This document shows, piece by piece, positions 19,564 to 28,602 of a DNA stretch of 64,000 nt. Both the position numbers and the translations under genes were made by a program. Source of the DNA: Aggregatibacter actinomycetemcomitans (lineage in GTDB: Bacteria > Pseudomonadota > Gammaproteobacteria > Enterobacterales > Pasteurellaceae); assembly GCF_003130205.1 (NCBI RefSeq), contig NZ_NRDF01000001.1, positions 124,001 to 188,000 of the forward strand. Direction: 5' to 3'. Position 1 is the stretch's first letter, and the number at the start of each line of letters is the position of its first letter. The notes below the pieces were generated by a model. The model was not told where the DNA came from, did no database searches, and was given only the letters and a program-made list of their open reading frames with translations.

Positions 19564-19768
19564 ACTTTCTGAGTAAGATATTTGAAAGTCAGGATTGTTC
19601 TCCTGAAATAAGCGGCTGAAGATATAAAACGCTTTTAGTATGAGTTTTATGTCGCACACTACAAGGCATCATCTGTCAATGGTGGACTAGGTAGAAGTCC
19701 GCAGGGATGCGACGCAGTAAACCGCTTACTGTTAAGACCAATTCTGCTTAGTTCACCACCTTTCTTTT
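19564..19768 (+). ncRNA. Candidate structured non-coding RNA
   Basis: From the predicted transcription start, consecutive stems can be drawn: ACTTTC/GAAAGT (19564-19569 with 19584-19589), TCAGGA/TCCTGA (19589-19594 with 19601-19606), ATAAAAC/GTTTTAT (19624-19630 with 19644-19650) and GTCGCA/TGCGAC (19651-19656 with 19708-19713). The last encloses GGACT/AGTCC (19684-19688 with 19696-19700). CAGTAA/TTACTG (19715-19720 with 19726-19731) follows. GGTGG at 19681 can alternatively pair with CCACC at 19756-19760, just before a TTTCTTTT run that could end the transcript. The segment is richer in G+C than its surroundings and has no coding frame. I compared it from memory with 6S, tmRNA, RNase P, 4.5S and common riboswitches and saw no match. 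Existence is inferred; function is unknown. Confidence 0.5.
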
Positions 19769-20487
19769 AATTATACTTCTTCCTTGTTAATAGGTTTTCA
19801 ATATCTTAGGCTAGTAAATTTAGGTTTTTACTAGCGAACGGTTTTTAGCTAGAAATGCTAGGTGGGCTATGCCTTATGATTTTCAAAGCATTCTAGGAAA
19901 ATTTTCTAAAAAAGATCCATTTATTTTAATTCTGAAAAATTAGGGCTGGCAGTAAGAGGGTAACGCATTGCTTACTTCTTTCAAGTCAACTGACTCTTTA
20001 CGTTTTCGAAAGGTCATTTTTATCTTATTCCTATCCCTGTAGGATTTCAGGTAGTAAAGCCGTTGATGAATTTTGGCGAAGATTATTTAAAGCCAATGGA
20101 TAGGCGCAGTACGTCATTATTGTATGAGCGACTTAAATAACCAATTTGGTTACGGTAAGTAATAGCAGAATTAGTATGATAATATACAATTTTAGCTAAG
20201 AAAGATTTATACTTTACACTAATCCTATGTCTAATAAAGTCCATCTTTGATTTTGAAATGAACAGGGAAATCGTATTTTTTTATAAATTTCTTTTTTCTA
20301 TAGCGCTGTTTTATCTGAATAAATTCTGTATTGTGTATTTTATTCAGTGAGTAGACTAAGTCAATTTTAAAATAAATTTTAATTATTTGTTAAATTTGTG
20401 AACTAGATCACATTTATAATGGGAATTAAAATGTGAAATAAAAGTCTAACCTAAAACCTTGTTTTAAAATTATACACGGAGGATTGA
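19769..20487. other. A+T-rich stretch without an intact gene
   Basis: About 720 bases with stops in all frames. A short readable patch near 20050-20140 (frame giving VVKPLMNFGEDYLKPMDRR) may be the remnant of a lost gene, but I cannot assign it. The last 60 bases contain the ribosome site (GGAGG, 20479-20483) of the next gene. Confidence 0.4.
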
Positions 20488-20901
20488 ATGAATTTAAAGA
20501 GTAAAGTAGCTGGGCTAGCAATGATGTTTGTTGTATCAAGTAGTTTTGCTACAACATACCAGTTGAGTACGCATATTTTAGACATTAATAAAGGAGTGCC
20601 TGCACCGAATGTTGGAATTGAGTTGTATAAATTCAATGAAAAAACTGAGGATTGGGTGCAGGTGGCAAAAACTGTCACAGATGGAAATGGTAGAGTTAAA
20701 GGATTATTGCCGCTTCAGGACGGAAAAGATAATAAAGGTATCTATAAACTAAAGTTTCAGGTAAAGCAATATCTCGAACAATTATATACGAAGAGTTTTT
20801 ACCCATTTATTGAAGTACCTTTCGAATTAAAGGATAATACGCATTATCATGTGCCGATTACACTGTCTCCTTATGGTTACTCTACATATAGAGGTAGCTG
20901 A
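20488..20901 (+). CDS. uraH: Secreted 5-hydroxyisourate hydrolase (transthyretin-related protein)
   Basis: This 137-residue protein carries a signal peptide with probable cleavage after Ala21 (SSFA|TTY), then a transthyretin-like domain. The family hallmarks are all present: His29 in QLSTHILD, Arg69, His121 in HYHVPITLSP, and the C-terminal tetrapeptide YRGS, which separates hydrolases from true transthyretins. HIU hydrolases convert the uricase product 5-hydroxyisourate to OHCU. Periplasmic forms are known in Salmonella. No uricase or other urate gene is nearby. A GGAGG site lies 5 bases upstream and a strong terminator follows. Confidence 0.88.
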   Translation: MNLKSKVAGLAMMFVVSSSFATTYQLSTHILDINKGVPAPNVGIELYKFNEKTEDWVQVAKTVTDGNGRVKGLLPLQDGKDNKGIYKLKFQVKQYLEQLYTKSFYPFIEVPFELKDNTHYHVPITLSPYGYSTYRGS

Positions 20902-20920
20902 GCTTGTTCTTAGGTAAAGA

Positions 20921-20946
20921 AAAAACGCCTAATTAGGCGTTTTTTA
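20921..20946 (+). terminator. Terminator after uraH
   Basis: ACGCCT-AATT-AGGCGT flanked by A-run and T-run (AAAAA ... TTTTTT), a strong symmetric terminator usable on both strands. Confidence 0.92.
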
Positions 20947-21094
20947 GATTTTCCTTCACAGTGTCATTGCTAGACTGGCTAGCTGGTGTCGAGCTAATAT
21001 TTAGGTATGTAGTATTATGTTATGACTTATGAATAGTACTAGCGAAAGAAAAATTTAGGTAGATAAAGTAATTTTTACAATTAAAGGAGATTGT

Positions 21095-22045
21095 ATGAAA
21101 TCACGTGACATTATGTATTTGTCAGGGCTTTTAGAAAATGATTGTAAGAATATTCCGACATTTTCTAGACCTCTAGATGAAAGTGAGCGTATTATCTATA
21201 AAGGTTTCTTTCCAAACCTTAACTTATCCACGGCTAAAGCTACTAGCATTAGTACTGAATGTTATAATTGTGTTGCTTGGACTCTGGGTATAACTGATGA
21301 CTGGTTGTGGCCTGAATTTCACGCATATACGACGGATAAAGATACAACGCTTGAAGATTTTGATAAGTTTTACAAAAAAATGGGATTTGTTCGGGCAGCT
21401 AGCGACAAAGAAGCGCATATTACCGCCTGGGGAAATACTACACCTGAAGGTAAATTATATATGACACATGCTTCTGTAACTTATCCAGATTATCAAGGAC
21501 AATGGGAATCAAAATTGGGTAAGTTTATTAGAATGAAGCATGATCCAAATGATTTACAAGGTAATAGTTACGGTAGGCGCGTTGCTTATTATAAGAAAAG
21601 CACTACTCAAGATTTATTACAAACAAGGCTACGCTTAATAAAAGAAAGACGTCCTGTTACCTATGACGAGGCTATAAAGCTTAATGGAAAGTTAGTAATG
21701 TTACCTAAGGCGCTTATTGATAGCTTTGATAATAAGTATGAGTTTTGGAAAGAAACTTGGGATGATTCGTCTGATGTATTGGCTACGTTCAGTTCAAATC
21801 CTACAACTTTTAAATTATCTAACGAATATCAAGAATTAGTTAAACTGGGTAAAAACAGTGATATCTTACCACTCATTGTTTTGAGGCTTCTGTTTTTTAA
21901 AAATGATTTCTTTGCGTTACAGCTTTATGATGAATTACAAGCAAATAAAAGTTTGGTTGTTGAATATGATGATAATTTTCACCTGTTAGAAGGGGAAAAA
22001 GGGCGAGCTCACTTGACAGTTAAAAAATATATCTCTTCGCTTTAG
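21095..22045 (+). CDS. Hypothetical protein, DUF7689-type N-terminal domain (cysteine peptidase-like look)
   Basis: A 316-residue soluble protein without signal peptide. The N-terminal half has CYNCVAWTLG (Cys56, Cys59) followed by DDWLWP, and later MTHASVTYP (His125). A cysteine at the start of a helix with a later histidine on a strand is the spacing of NlpC/P60- or papain-like folds, and NC(I/V)AW...WxWP is how I remember the DUF7689 group. Activity is not proven. The C-terminal 90 residues (YQELVKLGKNSDILPLIVLR onward, ending GRAHLTVKKY) form a separate helical module of a kind I associate with accessory proteins. Base composition is clearly A+T-richer than the flanking accA and guaA, suggesting transfer. 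A GGAG site precedes the ATG. Confidence 0.55.
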   Translation: MKSRDIMYLSGLLENDCKNIPTFSRPLDESERIIYKGFFPNLNLSTAKATSISTECYNCVAWTLGITDDWLWPEFHAYTTDKDTTLEDFDKFYKKMGFVRAASDKEAHITAWGNTTPEGKLYMTHASVTYPDYQGQWESKLGKFIRMKHDPNDLQGNSYGRRVAYYKKSTTQDLLQTRLRLIKERRPVTYDEAIKLNGKLVMLPKALIDSFDNKYEFWKETWDDSSDVLATFSSNPTTFKLSNEYQELVKLGKNSDILPLIVLRLLFFKNDFFALQLYDELQANKSLVVEYDDNFHLLEGEKGRAHLTVKKYISSL

Positions 22046-22437
22046 TTTTATTTTTAATTAGCCAGAGTTAGTCAGTTTTTATTTTAAGGGAAAAGGCTGC
22101 TTAAATTAGTCCTAGTAGCTACGTGAATTAGCTTGCTTCACTAGGAAGGTAGTTGTAAATATAAGTGAAAAAATGCATCAATTCAGAATGAAGTGGTACC
22201 CTGCTAACGATAGAAGCTTAATTTGATATATAAGATTGTTCGCTTATAAAAAATTTTTAGGTGTTAGAACCTTAGATATCTGATGGCACTGGAGTAAAAA
22301 CCTGATATAGATCGTGTGTTGAACGATGTTGTACATTTGATGCTAAAGTGCCCTACTTGGGTATGCTAATTACGTAAGAGCGGTAATTATATAAAACGAA
22401 TTTAAATAAACAGAAAATTATATGAAATGGGGAAGTA
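22046..22437. other. A+T-rich intergenic stretch
   Basis: About 390 bases between the DUF7689-type gene and the 3' end of guaA. I see no intact frame, tRNA or clear terminator. It is the right edge of the A+T-rich accessory segment. Confidence 0.5.
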
Positions 22438-23997
22438 TTATTCCCACTCAATCGTTGCTGGTGGTTTTCCGCTGATGTCATATACCACACGGGAAATGCC
22501 GTTTACTTCATTGATAATGCGATTGGAAATTCTGCCGAGCAAATCATAAGGCAGGTGTGCCCAATGTGCGGTCATAAAATCGATCGTTTCTACGGCGCGC
22601 AGGGAGATAACCCAGTCATATTTACGCCCGTCGCCCATCACACCTACCGATTTCACCGGCAGGAATACGCTGAAGGCTTGGCTGGTTTTCGCATACCAAC
22701 CGTTGTTATGCAATTCTTCGATAAAAATTGCATCGGCGCGACGTAATAAATCGCAGTATTCTTTTTTCACTTCGCCGAGTACGCGCACCCCTAAACCCGG
22801 GCCGGGAAACGGATGACGGTTGATCATTTCTGCCGGTAAGCCTAATGCCAAGCCGATTTTGCGCACTTCGTCTTTGAATAGTTCACGTAACGGCTCAACT
22901 AAGCCTAATTTCATGTAATCCGGCAAGCCGCCTACGTTATGGTGGGATTTGATCACATGGGCTTTGCCGGTTTTGCCGGCGGCGGATTCGATCACGTCAG
23001 GATAAATGGTGCCTTGCGCGAGCCATTTTACGTTGGTGAGTTTTTTCGATTCGTCGTCGAACACATCCACAAACACCTTGCCGATAATTTTACGTTTTTC
23101 CTCAGGGTCGGAAACGCCCGCCAACTCGCTCAAGAAACGGCTTTCTGCATCAACACGGGTAATGTTCAAACCGAATTTATTGCCGAACATTTCCATCACC
23201 TGAACGCCTTCGTTTAAACGCAATAAACCGTTATCCACGAACACGCAATGTAAGTTTTTGCCGATAGCGCGATGTAATAACAGCGCCACCACGGAAGAAT
23301 CCACGCCGCCGGATAAGCCTAAAATCACTTCGTCATCACCTACTTGCGCTTTAATGCGCGCCACGGCATCTTCAATGATGTTTTCTGCCGTCCATTTGGT
23401 TTCGCAACCGCAAATGTTTACTACGAAATTGGTTAATAATTCCAAGCCTTTTTTGGTGTGGGTTACTTCAGGGTGGAATTGCACGCCGTAGAAACGACGA
23501 TTTTCATCAGACATGGCGGCAATCGGGCAGGTCGGCGTGGTGCCGGTGATTTGGAAGTCCTTCGGCAGGCGGGTAACTTTATCGCCGTGGCTCATCCACA
23601 CATCTAATTTGCTGTCGCCGTCATTTAAATGGGCAAAAAGTGCGGTCGGATTTTCTATTAAAACGGAGGCATAACCGAACTCGCGGTGATCAGAGGTTTC
23701 CGTTAAGCCGCCAAGCTGCATTGCCATGGTTTGCATACCGTAGCAAATGCCTAATACCGGCACGCCGGCATGAAAGACATATTCCGGTGCGCGCGGGCTG
23801 TTTTCTTCCGTGGTGCTTTCCGGACCACCGGAAAGAATAATCCCCGTTGGGTTGAAATCACGGATTTGTTGTTCGGTCACATCCCACGCCCAAAGCTCAC
23901 AATACACCCCGATTTCACGCACACGGCGGGCGATGAGTTGGGTATATTGGGAACCGAAGTCGAGGATGAGGATTTTATGGTTATGGATGTTGGTCAT
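22438..23997 (-). CDS. guaA: GMP synthase (glutamine-hydrolysing)
   Basis: This 519-residue enzyme converts XMP to GMP. The N-terminal class I glutaminase has the nucleophile Cys85 in GICYGMQ and the His/Glu pair in [11 protein letters not shown]. The ATP pyrophosphatase P-loop is SGGVDSS, and the C-terminal dimerisation domain ends in the family's PPATIEWE. In E. coli it is co-transcribed with guaB; guaB is not adjacent here. Confidence 0.97.
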   Translation of the reverse strand: MTNIHNHKILILDFGSQYTQLIARRVREIGVYCELWAWDVTEQQIRDFNPTGIILSGGPESTTEENSPRAPEYVFHAGVPVLGICYGMQTMAMQLGGLTETSDHREFGYASVLIENPTALFAHLNDGDSKLDVWMSHGDKVTRLPKDFQITGTTPTCPIAAMSDENRRFYGVQFHPEVTHTKKGLELLTNFVVNICGCETKWTAENIIEDAVARIKAQVGDDEVILGLSGGVDSSVVALLLHRAIGKNLHCVFVDNGLLRLNEGVQVMEMFGNKFGLNITRVDAESRFLSELAGVSDPEEKRKIIGKVFVDVFDDESKKLTNVKWLAQGTIYPDVIESAAGKTGKAHVIKSHHNVGGLPDYMKLGLVEPLRELFKDEVRKIGLALGLPAEMINRHPFPGPGLGVRVLGEVKKEYCDLLRRADAIFIEELHNNGWYAKTSQAFSVFLPVKSVGVMGDGRKYDWVISLRAVETIDFMTAHWAHLPYDLLGRISNRIINEVNGISRVVYDISGKPPATIEWE

Positions 23998-24028
23998 GGT
24001 TTTCTCTAATATGTAATGGATATGAATT

Positions 24029-24295
24029 TTATTTAAACACTTCCGAGTGAGAATTTAGCCTTGCAAAATAGAGGGTGTCTGCTTCTATTTTGTAAATTAA
24101 AACGAGATCATTTTTGATGTGGCAATCTCGAAATCCCTGCCAATTTCCTTGCAAAGCATGATCTTTATATCGTTCGGGTAGGGATTTTTGATTGAACAGG
24201 CAATATAAAACCTCTGCATATTCCGGACCGGATTGAATTTCGACCGGAAGTTTTTTTAAGTCCCGTTTATATTCTTTTGATAAAACGTAATCCAT
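24029..24295 (-). CDS. yafQ: YafQ-family mRNA interferase toxin
   Basis: An 88-residue RelE-superfamily toxin. The block [20 protein letters not shown] is close to the YafQ signature, and the C-terminal histidine in NSHSEVF corresponds to the catalytic His87 of E. coli YafQ. YafQ cleaves mRNA on the ribosome, preferring AAA-A/G codons. It starts 11 bases after the antitoxin stop, in the usual antitoxin-first order. Confidence 0.9.
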   Translation of the reverse strand: MDYVLSKEYKRDLKKLPVEIQSGPEYAEVLYCLFNQKSLPERYKDHALQGNWQGFRDCHIKNDLVLIYKIEADTLYFARLNSHSEVFK

Positions 24296-24306
24296 GAAAA
24301 TCCTTT

Positions 24307-24579
24307 TTATTTGCTTAAATCACGAATTTTTTGTTGAAATTCATCAAAGGAATCTACGCTAAATCTTTCCCCTTTTCCGCTCATTAATTCATTGATTGCA
24401 TTAGCTGTTTTTGTATTCGGCTGATAATCCAAACTGAGCGGAATTGTGTTGGTTTTGGCAATTTGGGTCAAAAACATATTTAACACCTGAGCGGGCGTTA
24501 AGCCATAGCTTTTAATGACGTTAAACGCTTGCTCTTTGATGTCGGCTTGAGTACGGAAATTCACTGCGCTATCTAACAT
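24307..24579 (-). CDS. dinJ: DinJ/RelB-family antitoxin
   Basis: A 90-residue antitoxin. The N-terminus (MLDSAVNFRTQADIKEQAF, then YGLTPAQVLNMFLTQI) is a ribbon-helix-helix DNA-binding domain of the RelB/DinJ type, and the C-terminal part would wrap the toxin. The ATG at 24579 is chosen because GGAGG sits 7 bases upstream; the alternative ATG at 24594 would overlap that ribosome site. Expected to repress its own promoter through the palindrome at 24625-24641. Confidence 0.88.
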   Translation of the reverse strand: MLDSAVNFRTQADIKEQAFNVIKSYGLTPAQVLNMFLTQIAKTNTIPLSLDYQPNTKTANAINELMSGKGERFSVDSFDEFQQKIRDLSK

Positions 24580-24610
24580 AATTTTTTCCTCCATGGTGAA
24601 ATACGAGGAA

Positions 24611-24641
24611 ATTATACGTCAATCGTATTGCAATGCAATAC
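24611..24641 (-). promoter_or_regulatory. Promoter and operator of the dinJ-yafQ operon
   Basis: On the minus strand TTGCAT (24633-24638) and TATAAT (24611-24616) are separated by 16 bases. A perfect palindrome GTATTGCA-A-TGCAATAC (24625-24641) covers the -35 box, the expected place for autorepression by a ribbon-helix-helix antitoxin. Confidence 0.75.
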
Positions 24642-24758
24642 AAAATAGCGCGAATTTTAACCGCACTTGCTTATGATTTTTTGTCTCTCTTGTAAAACGG
24701 TGGCGCATTCTACCACTTCCCTTGAATAACGTAAACGATTGCGGTGTTTTGGCAAACA

Positions 24759-24825
24759 AAAGTGCGGTGGATTTCACGGGTGTTTTTTTAGTGTAGAAAA
24801 ACATCGGGAAAAACCACCGCACTTT
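24759..24825 (-). terminator. Inverted uptake-signal pair downstream of dcuC
   Basis: AAAGTGCGGTGG (24759-24770) and CCACCGCACTTT (24814-24825) form a 12-bp stem with an internal A/T-rich loop, directly after the dcuC stop. It probably ends dcuC transcription. Confidence 0.55.
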
Positions 24826-24833
24826 ACGGTGAA

Positions 24834-26186
24834 TTAGGCGGGAATGAATAACTCTGTGGCGATAACCACACAAATGAAACCTACCGCCATCGGCACGGAC
24901 ATTCGTTTTACGATTTCAAACGGAGAGATTTTCGCCATGCCGGACACCGCGACCACTACGCCAGACACCGGTGATAAGCCGCGACCTAAGTTGGAGGCTT
25001 GTAACATCGGAATAGTTAAATAAGCCGGATTGGCGCGCATTTGCGTCGCTAGTTTCGGAATTAATTCGGCGAAGGCATAGAATGCCGCGTTGCCGGAACC
25101 GGTCGCCATGGTGGCTAAAATGGTGATGGCGGCGAGTACCAACATCGTAATTAAGCTGCCGCCGCCGAAAGATTGGGCGGAATTAATGAGATTGGTGATA
25201 AAGCCGATAGTGCTTAAACTTTGTGCGAATACGCCTGCAGCGACCAATAACATCACCACGCCAGCAAAGGCGTCCGCCATGCCGCGGTAGGCGATCACCA
25301 AGTTATCAAAAGTTTTCTTGGCACTGAAATTACGGGCGAAATCAATCACGGCGGTAATGATGAAACATAGAATAATGATGGTCACAATGTGCAGTTTCGG
25401 TAACCCGAATTTGCCATCGAAAAGTAACACGCCGATGATGGGCAAAAGTGGCAGAATAGCGTAGAAATTTGGAGCGATGGTTTTGATTTCAGACGCGTCA
25501 ACCCGTTCGATTTTGATGCCTTCTTTGCGATCCAAATAACGTTGCCAAAAGAAATGGGCGACGGCGATGCCGCAAATAGCGGAAAGGGAAACCGGCAGGC
25601 TGGTGCCGAAGGCAAATTCGCTTAACGGAATTTGGGAGATTTCGGCGGATAACACCACATCACCGGAGGTCGGTGACAAAATAATGGAAATCGGTGAGGC
25701 GCAAATGGCCGCTGCCGCACCGCGAGAGATACCCACGTTAACGATAACCGGGAACAGGGTCGCCATTAACAATACGCCCAATCCGGTGGCAGAGGCGACC
25801 GCAAAGGACATCAGGCATGCCAGAAAATAGGCGAATACCATTAAGATATACGGCGAACGAATATTTTTTAACGGTTTGGAAACCAGTTTGACCACCACAT
25901 CGTTGGCGCCTAAATGGGTCATGTAGGCGGAGAAGCCGCATAAAATCATGATCATTAAGCCCAAGCCGCCTGAGCGTTCGGAAAGTAAATATTTGACATA
26001 TTCCAGAATGTCAAAAAAATCGGAGCCTGTGCTTTTCACTTTTTCCGGCAAAATGGGGTGCCCCAATAGCACGGAAATCAATAACAGCGCCAAGCCGCCG
26101 AACATTAATACGCCTGTCGCCGAATAGCCTTTTACTATGTAGTAGGCGACGGCGACAATGGTGATCAAACCGATAATTAAATCCAT
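24834..26186 (-). CDS. dcuC: Anaerobic C4-dicarboxylate transporter, DcuC family
   Basis: The 450-residue protein has about twelve hydrophobic segments and lacks a signal peptide. Family blocks are readable: GGLGLMIMILCGFSAYMTHL, SAVASATGLGVLL-type helix, and ASPISIILSPTSGDVVLSA. DcuC mainly exports succinate during anaerobic mixed-acid fermentation, which fits the metabolism of this group. DcuD is a less likely alternative. The gene reads toward the toxin-antitoxin pair and is followed by an inverted uptake-signal pair. Confidence 0.88.
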   Translation of the reverse strand: MDLIIGLITIVAVAYYIVKGYSATGVLMFGGLALLLISVLLGHPILPEKVKSTGSDFFDILEYVKYLLSERSGGLGLMIMILCGFSAYMTHLGANDVVVKLVSKPLKNIRSPYILMVFAYFLACLMSFAVASATGLGVLLMATLFPVIVNVGISRGAAAAICASPISIILSPTSGDVVLSAEISQIPLSEFAFGTSLPVSLSAICGIAVAHFFWQRYLDRKEGIKIERVDASEIKTIAPNFYAILPLLPIIGVLLFDGKFGLPKLHIVTIIILCFIITAVIDFARNFSAKKTFDNLVIAYRGMADAFAGVVMLLVAAGVFAQSLSTIGFITNLINSAQSFGGGSLITMLVLAAITILATMATGSGNAAFYAFAELIPKLATQMRANPAYLTIPMLQASNLGRGLSPVSGVVVAVSGMAKISPFEIVKRMSVPMAVGFICVVIATELFIPA

Positions 26187-26344
26187 AATTGCTCCTTAGA
26201 TGGTGAGATTTATTCGTAGAACATTGAATGTAGCGAAAAAATAAAGCCACTGCAAACGGCTTTATGTACAAAGTTTGAAGTGGATCATAAAAGTGCGGTG
26301 GATTTTTTCGGTGTTTTTTATGTTGACTTTTGCTGATTTAAACC

Positions 26345-26373
26345 TTGCTATTTTCATTACAGATCACTATAAT
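26345..26373 (+). promoter_or_regulatory. Promoter of the tRNA-fMet/rimP-nusA-infB cluster
   Basis: TTGCTA and TATAAT are 17 bases apart, and the tRNA starts 18 bases after the -10 box. A uptake signal lies 50 bases further upstream. Confidence 0.75.
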
Positions 26374-26390
26374 ACGCCACATATTTCGGA

Positions 26391-26467
<77 letters not shown>

Positions 26468-26487
26468 ATCATAAGTTCAGTAAAAAG

Positions 26488-26510
26488 AACCCCAGTTTTG
26501 GGGTTTTTTT
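26488..26510 (+). terminator. Terminator between tRNA-fMet and rimP
   Basis: AACCCC-AGTTTT-GGGGTT then a T-run. Some readthrough is expected if rimP shares the upstream promoter, as in E. coli. Confidence 0.85.
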
Positions 26511-26611
26511 ATACGATAAATTTGTTGTTTAAATATCAATGATTGATTTTAATTATTTGAAAACTGGGCTGTAAGCCCTTTTTTTACGTCTATCGTTTGA
26601 GGGAGGTTGTT

Positions 26612-27067
26612 TTGGCAACTTTGGAACAAAAATTACAGGATTTATTGCAAAGTTCGGTGGAAGATCTTGGCTGTGAGCTTTGGGGCATTGAATGCCAGCG
26701 TGTCGGTCGTTATTTAACCGTGCGTTTGTTTATTGATAAAGAAGGCGGCGTGACGGTGGAGGATTGCGCCGATGTGAGCCGTCAGGTGAGTGCAGTGCTC
26801 GATGTGGAAGATCCTATTGTGAATAAATATAACCTTGAGGTTTCCTCGCCGGGATTGGATCGCCCGTTATTTACCTTGGCGCAATATGCCCGTTATATCG
26901 GGCAGGAAATCGTGGTGCATTTGCGTATTCCGGTAGCGGATCGTCGTAAATGGCAAGGGGAATTGGCGAAAATTGAAAATGATATGATTACGCTGATTGT
27001 GGATAAACAGGAACAGATTTTAGCGTTCGGCAATATTCAAAAAGCCAACGTTGTCGCGAAATTTTAA
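26612..27067 (+). CDS. rimP: Ribosome maturation factor RimP
   Basis: A 151-residue protein needed for late 30S assembly. [20 protein letters not shown] and [15 protein letters not shown] are near-identical to E. coli RimP. I place the start at the TTG at 26612 (then [11 protein letters not shown], as in the E. coli N-terminus), with GGGAGG six bases upstream. The in-frame TTG at 26597 would put that site inside the gene. A non-ATG start is therefore used. Confidence 0.93.
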   Translation: MATLEQKLQDLLQSSVEDLGCELWGIECQRVGRYLTVRLFIDKEGGVTVEDCADVSRQVSAVLDVEDPIVNKYNLEVSSPGLDRPLFTLAQYARYIGQEIVVHLRIPVADRRKWQGELAKIENDMITLIVDKQEQILAFGNIQKANVVAKF

Positions 27068-27090
27068 ATTTAAAGAAGGATAGAAACAGC

Positions 27091-28587
27091 ATGAGTAAAG
27101 AAATTTTATTAGCGGCAGAAGCCGTATCCAATGAAAAATTATTGCCACGCGAGAAAATTTTTGAAGCGTTGGAAAGCGCAATTGCCCTCTCAACCAAGAA
27201 AAAATACGAATATGACGTAGATGTTCGCGTCGCCATTAATCCAAAAACTGGTGAATTCGATACCTTCCGTCGCTGGGTGGTGGTTGAAGAGGTGAATAAT
27301 CCGACTAAAGAAATCACGTTGGAAGCGGCACGTTTTGAAGACCCTAACGCGCAAGTGGGCGATTATGTGGAAGATCAAATTGAGTCCATCGCCTTTGACC
27401 GTATCGCCATGCAAACCGCCCGTCAGGTTATTAGCACCAAAATTCGTGAAGCGGAACGTAGCAAAATTGTTGATCAATTCCGCTCCAAAGAAGGGCAAAT
27501 TATTACTGCTACCGTGAAGAAAAGTAACCGTGACAGTATTATTTTAGATGTCAATGGCGAAGACGGTAACAAAGCGGAAGCCGTCATGTTACGTGAAGAT
27601 ATGCTGCCGCGTGAGAATTTCCGTCCGGGCGACCGTGTGCGCGGCGTGTTATATCAAGTCAGCCCGGAAAGCAAAGGTACGCAATTGTTCGTGACCCGTG
27701 CCAAACCGGAAATGTTGATTGAATTATTCCGTTTGGAAGTGCCTGAAATCGGCGAAGAATTAATCGAAATCAGAAGTGCCGCCCGCGATCCGGGTTCCCG
27801 CGCGAAAATCGCGGTGAAAAGCAATGATAAACGTATTGATCCGGTGGGCGCTTGCGTGGGTATGCGTGGTGCGCGTGTCCAGACAATTACCAATGAATTG
27901 GGCGGCGAGCGCATTGATATCGTACTTTGGGACGACAATCCGGCACAATTTGTGATTAACGCCATGGCGCCGGCAGATGTGAGTTCCATCGTGGTGGATG
28001 AAGATAAACATTCCATGGATATTGCCGTCGAAGAAGCAAATCTGGCGCAAGCCATCGGTCGTAACGGGCAAAATGTGCGTTTGGCGACCCAATTAACCGG
28101 TTGGGTGTTGAACGTGATGACGACACAGGAATTAAACGCGAAACACCAAGCGGAAGATGACAAAGTGTTGAACTTGTTCATTGACGCGTTGGAAATTGAT
28201 GAAGAATTTGCCCAATTATTAATCGACGAAGGTTTCTCTACGTTAGAAGAATTGGCTTATGTTTCCGTCAGAGAATTGACTGCCATTGACGGTTTGGAAG
28301 ACGAAGATTTGGTCGAAGAATTGCAAACCCGTGCGAAAAACGCCATTACGGCACAAGCTTTGGCGGAAGAAGAAGCCTTGAAACAAGCGAAAATTGAAGA
28401 TCGTTTACTCAATCTTGAAGGCATGAGTCGCCATATCGCGTTTAAATTGGCGGAAAAACAAATCACCACGCTGGAAGAACTTGCAGAGCAAGGCGTTGAT
28501 GATTTAGCAGATATTGAAGAACTCGGTGCCGAACAAGCTGCTGATTTAATCATGGCAGCCAGAAATATTTGTTGGTTCACTGAGTAA
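27091..28587 (+). CDS. nusA: Transcription termination/antitermination factor NusA
   Basis: A 498-residue RNA-polymerase-binding protein. In order it has the N-terminal polymerase-binding domain, S1 domain ([20 protein letters not shown]), two KH domains ([20 protein letters not shown] and [12 protein letters not shown]) and two acidic C-terminal repeats of the gammaproteobacterial type. Two dozen bases separate it from rimP, and infB follows 15 bases after its stop. Confidence 0.97.
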   Translation: MSKEILLAAEAVSNEKLLPREKIFEALESAIALSTKKKYEYDVDVRVAINPKTGEFDTFRRWVVVEEVNNPTKEITLEAARFEDPNAQVGDYVEDQIESIAFDRIAMQTARQVISTKIREAERSKIVDQFRSKEGQIITATVKKSNRDSIILDVNGEDGNKAEAVMLREDMLPRENFRPGDRVRGVLYQVSPESKGTQLFVTRAKPEMLIELFRLEVPEIGEELIEIRSAARDPGSRAKIAVKSNDKRIDPVGACVGMRGARVQTITNELGGERIDIVLWDDNPAQFVINAMAPADVSSIVVDEDKHSMDIAVEEANLAQAIGRNGQNVRLATQLTGWVLNVMTTQELNAKHQAEDDKVLNLFIDALEIDEEFAQLLIDEGFSTLEELAYVSVRELTAIDGLEDEDLVEELQTRAKNAITAQALAEEEALKQAKIEDRLLNLEGMSRHIAFKLAEKQITTLEELAEQGVDDLADIEELGAEQAADLIMAARNICWFTE

Positions 28588-28602
28588 TAGAGGAGTGAAA
28601 AG

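Noticed and set aside
19564-19768. 6S RNA, tmRNA, RNase P RNA, or a GEMM riboswitch
   Set aside because: None of the conserved cores I remember is present; the resemblance to GEMM (GACGCAGTAAACCGC) is too short.
19564-22045. Retron (structured RNA followed by reverse transcriptase)
   Set aside because: No reverse transcriptase motif such as YxDD is encoded downstream.
24619-24873. 84-codon minus-strand frame between dinJ and dcuC
   Set aside because: It consists mainly of translated uptake signals and overlaps the dcuC end; no family resemblance.
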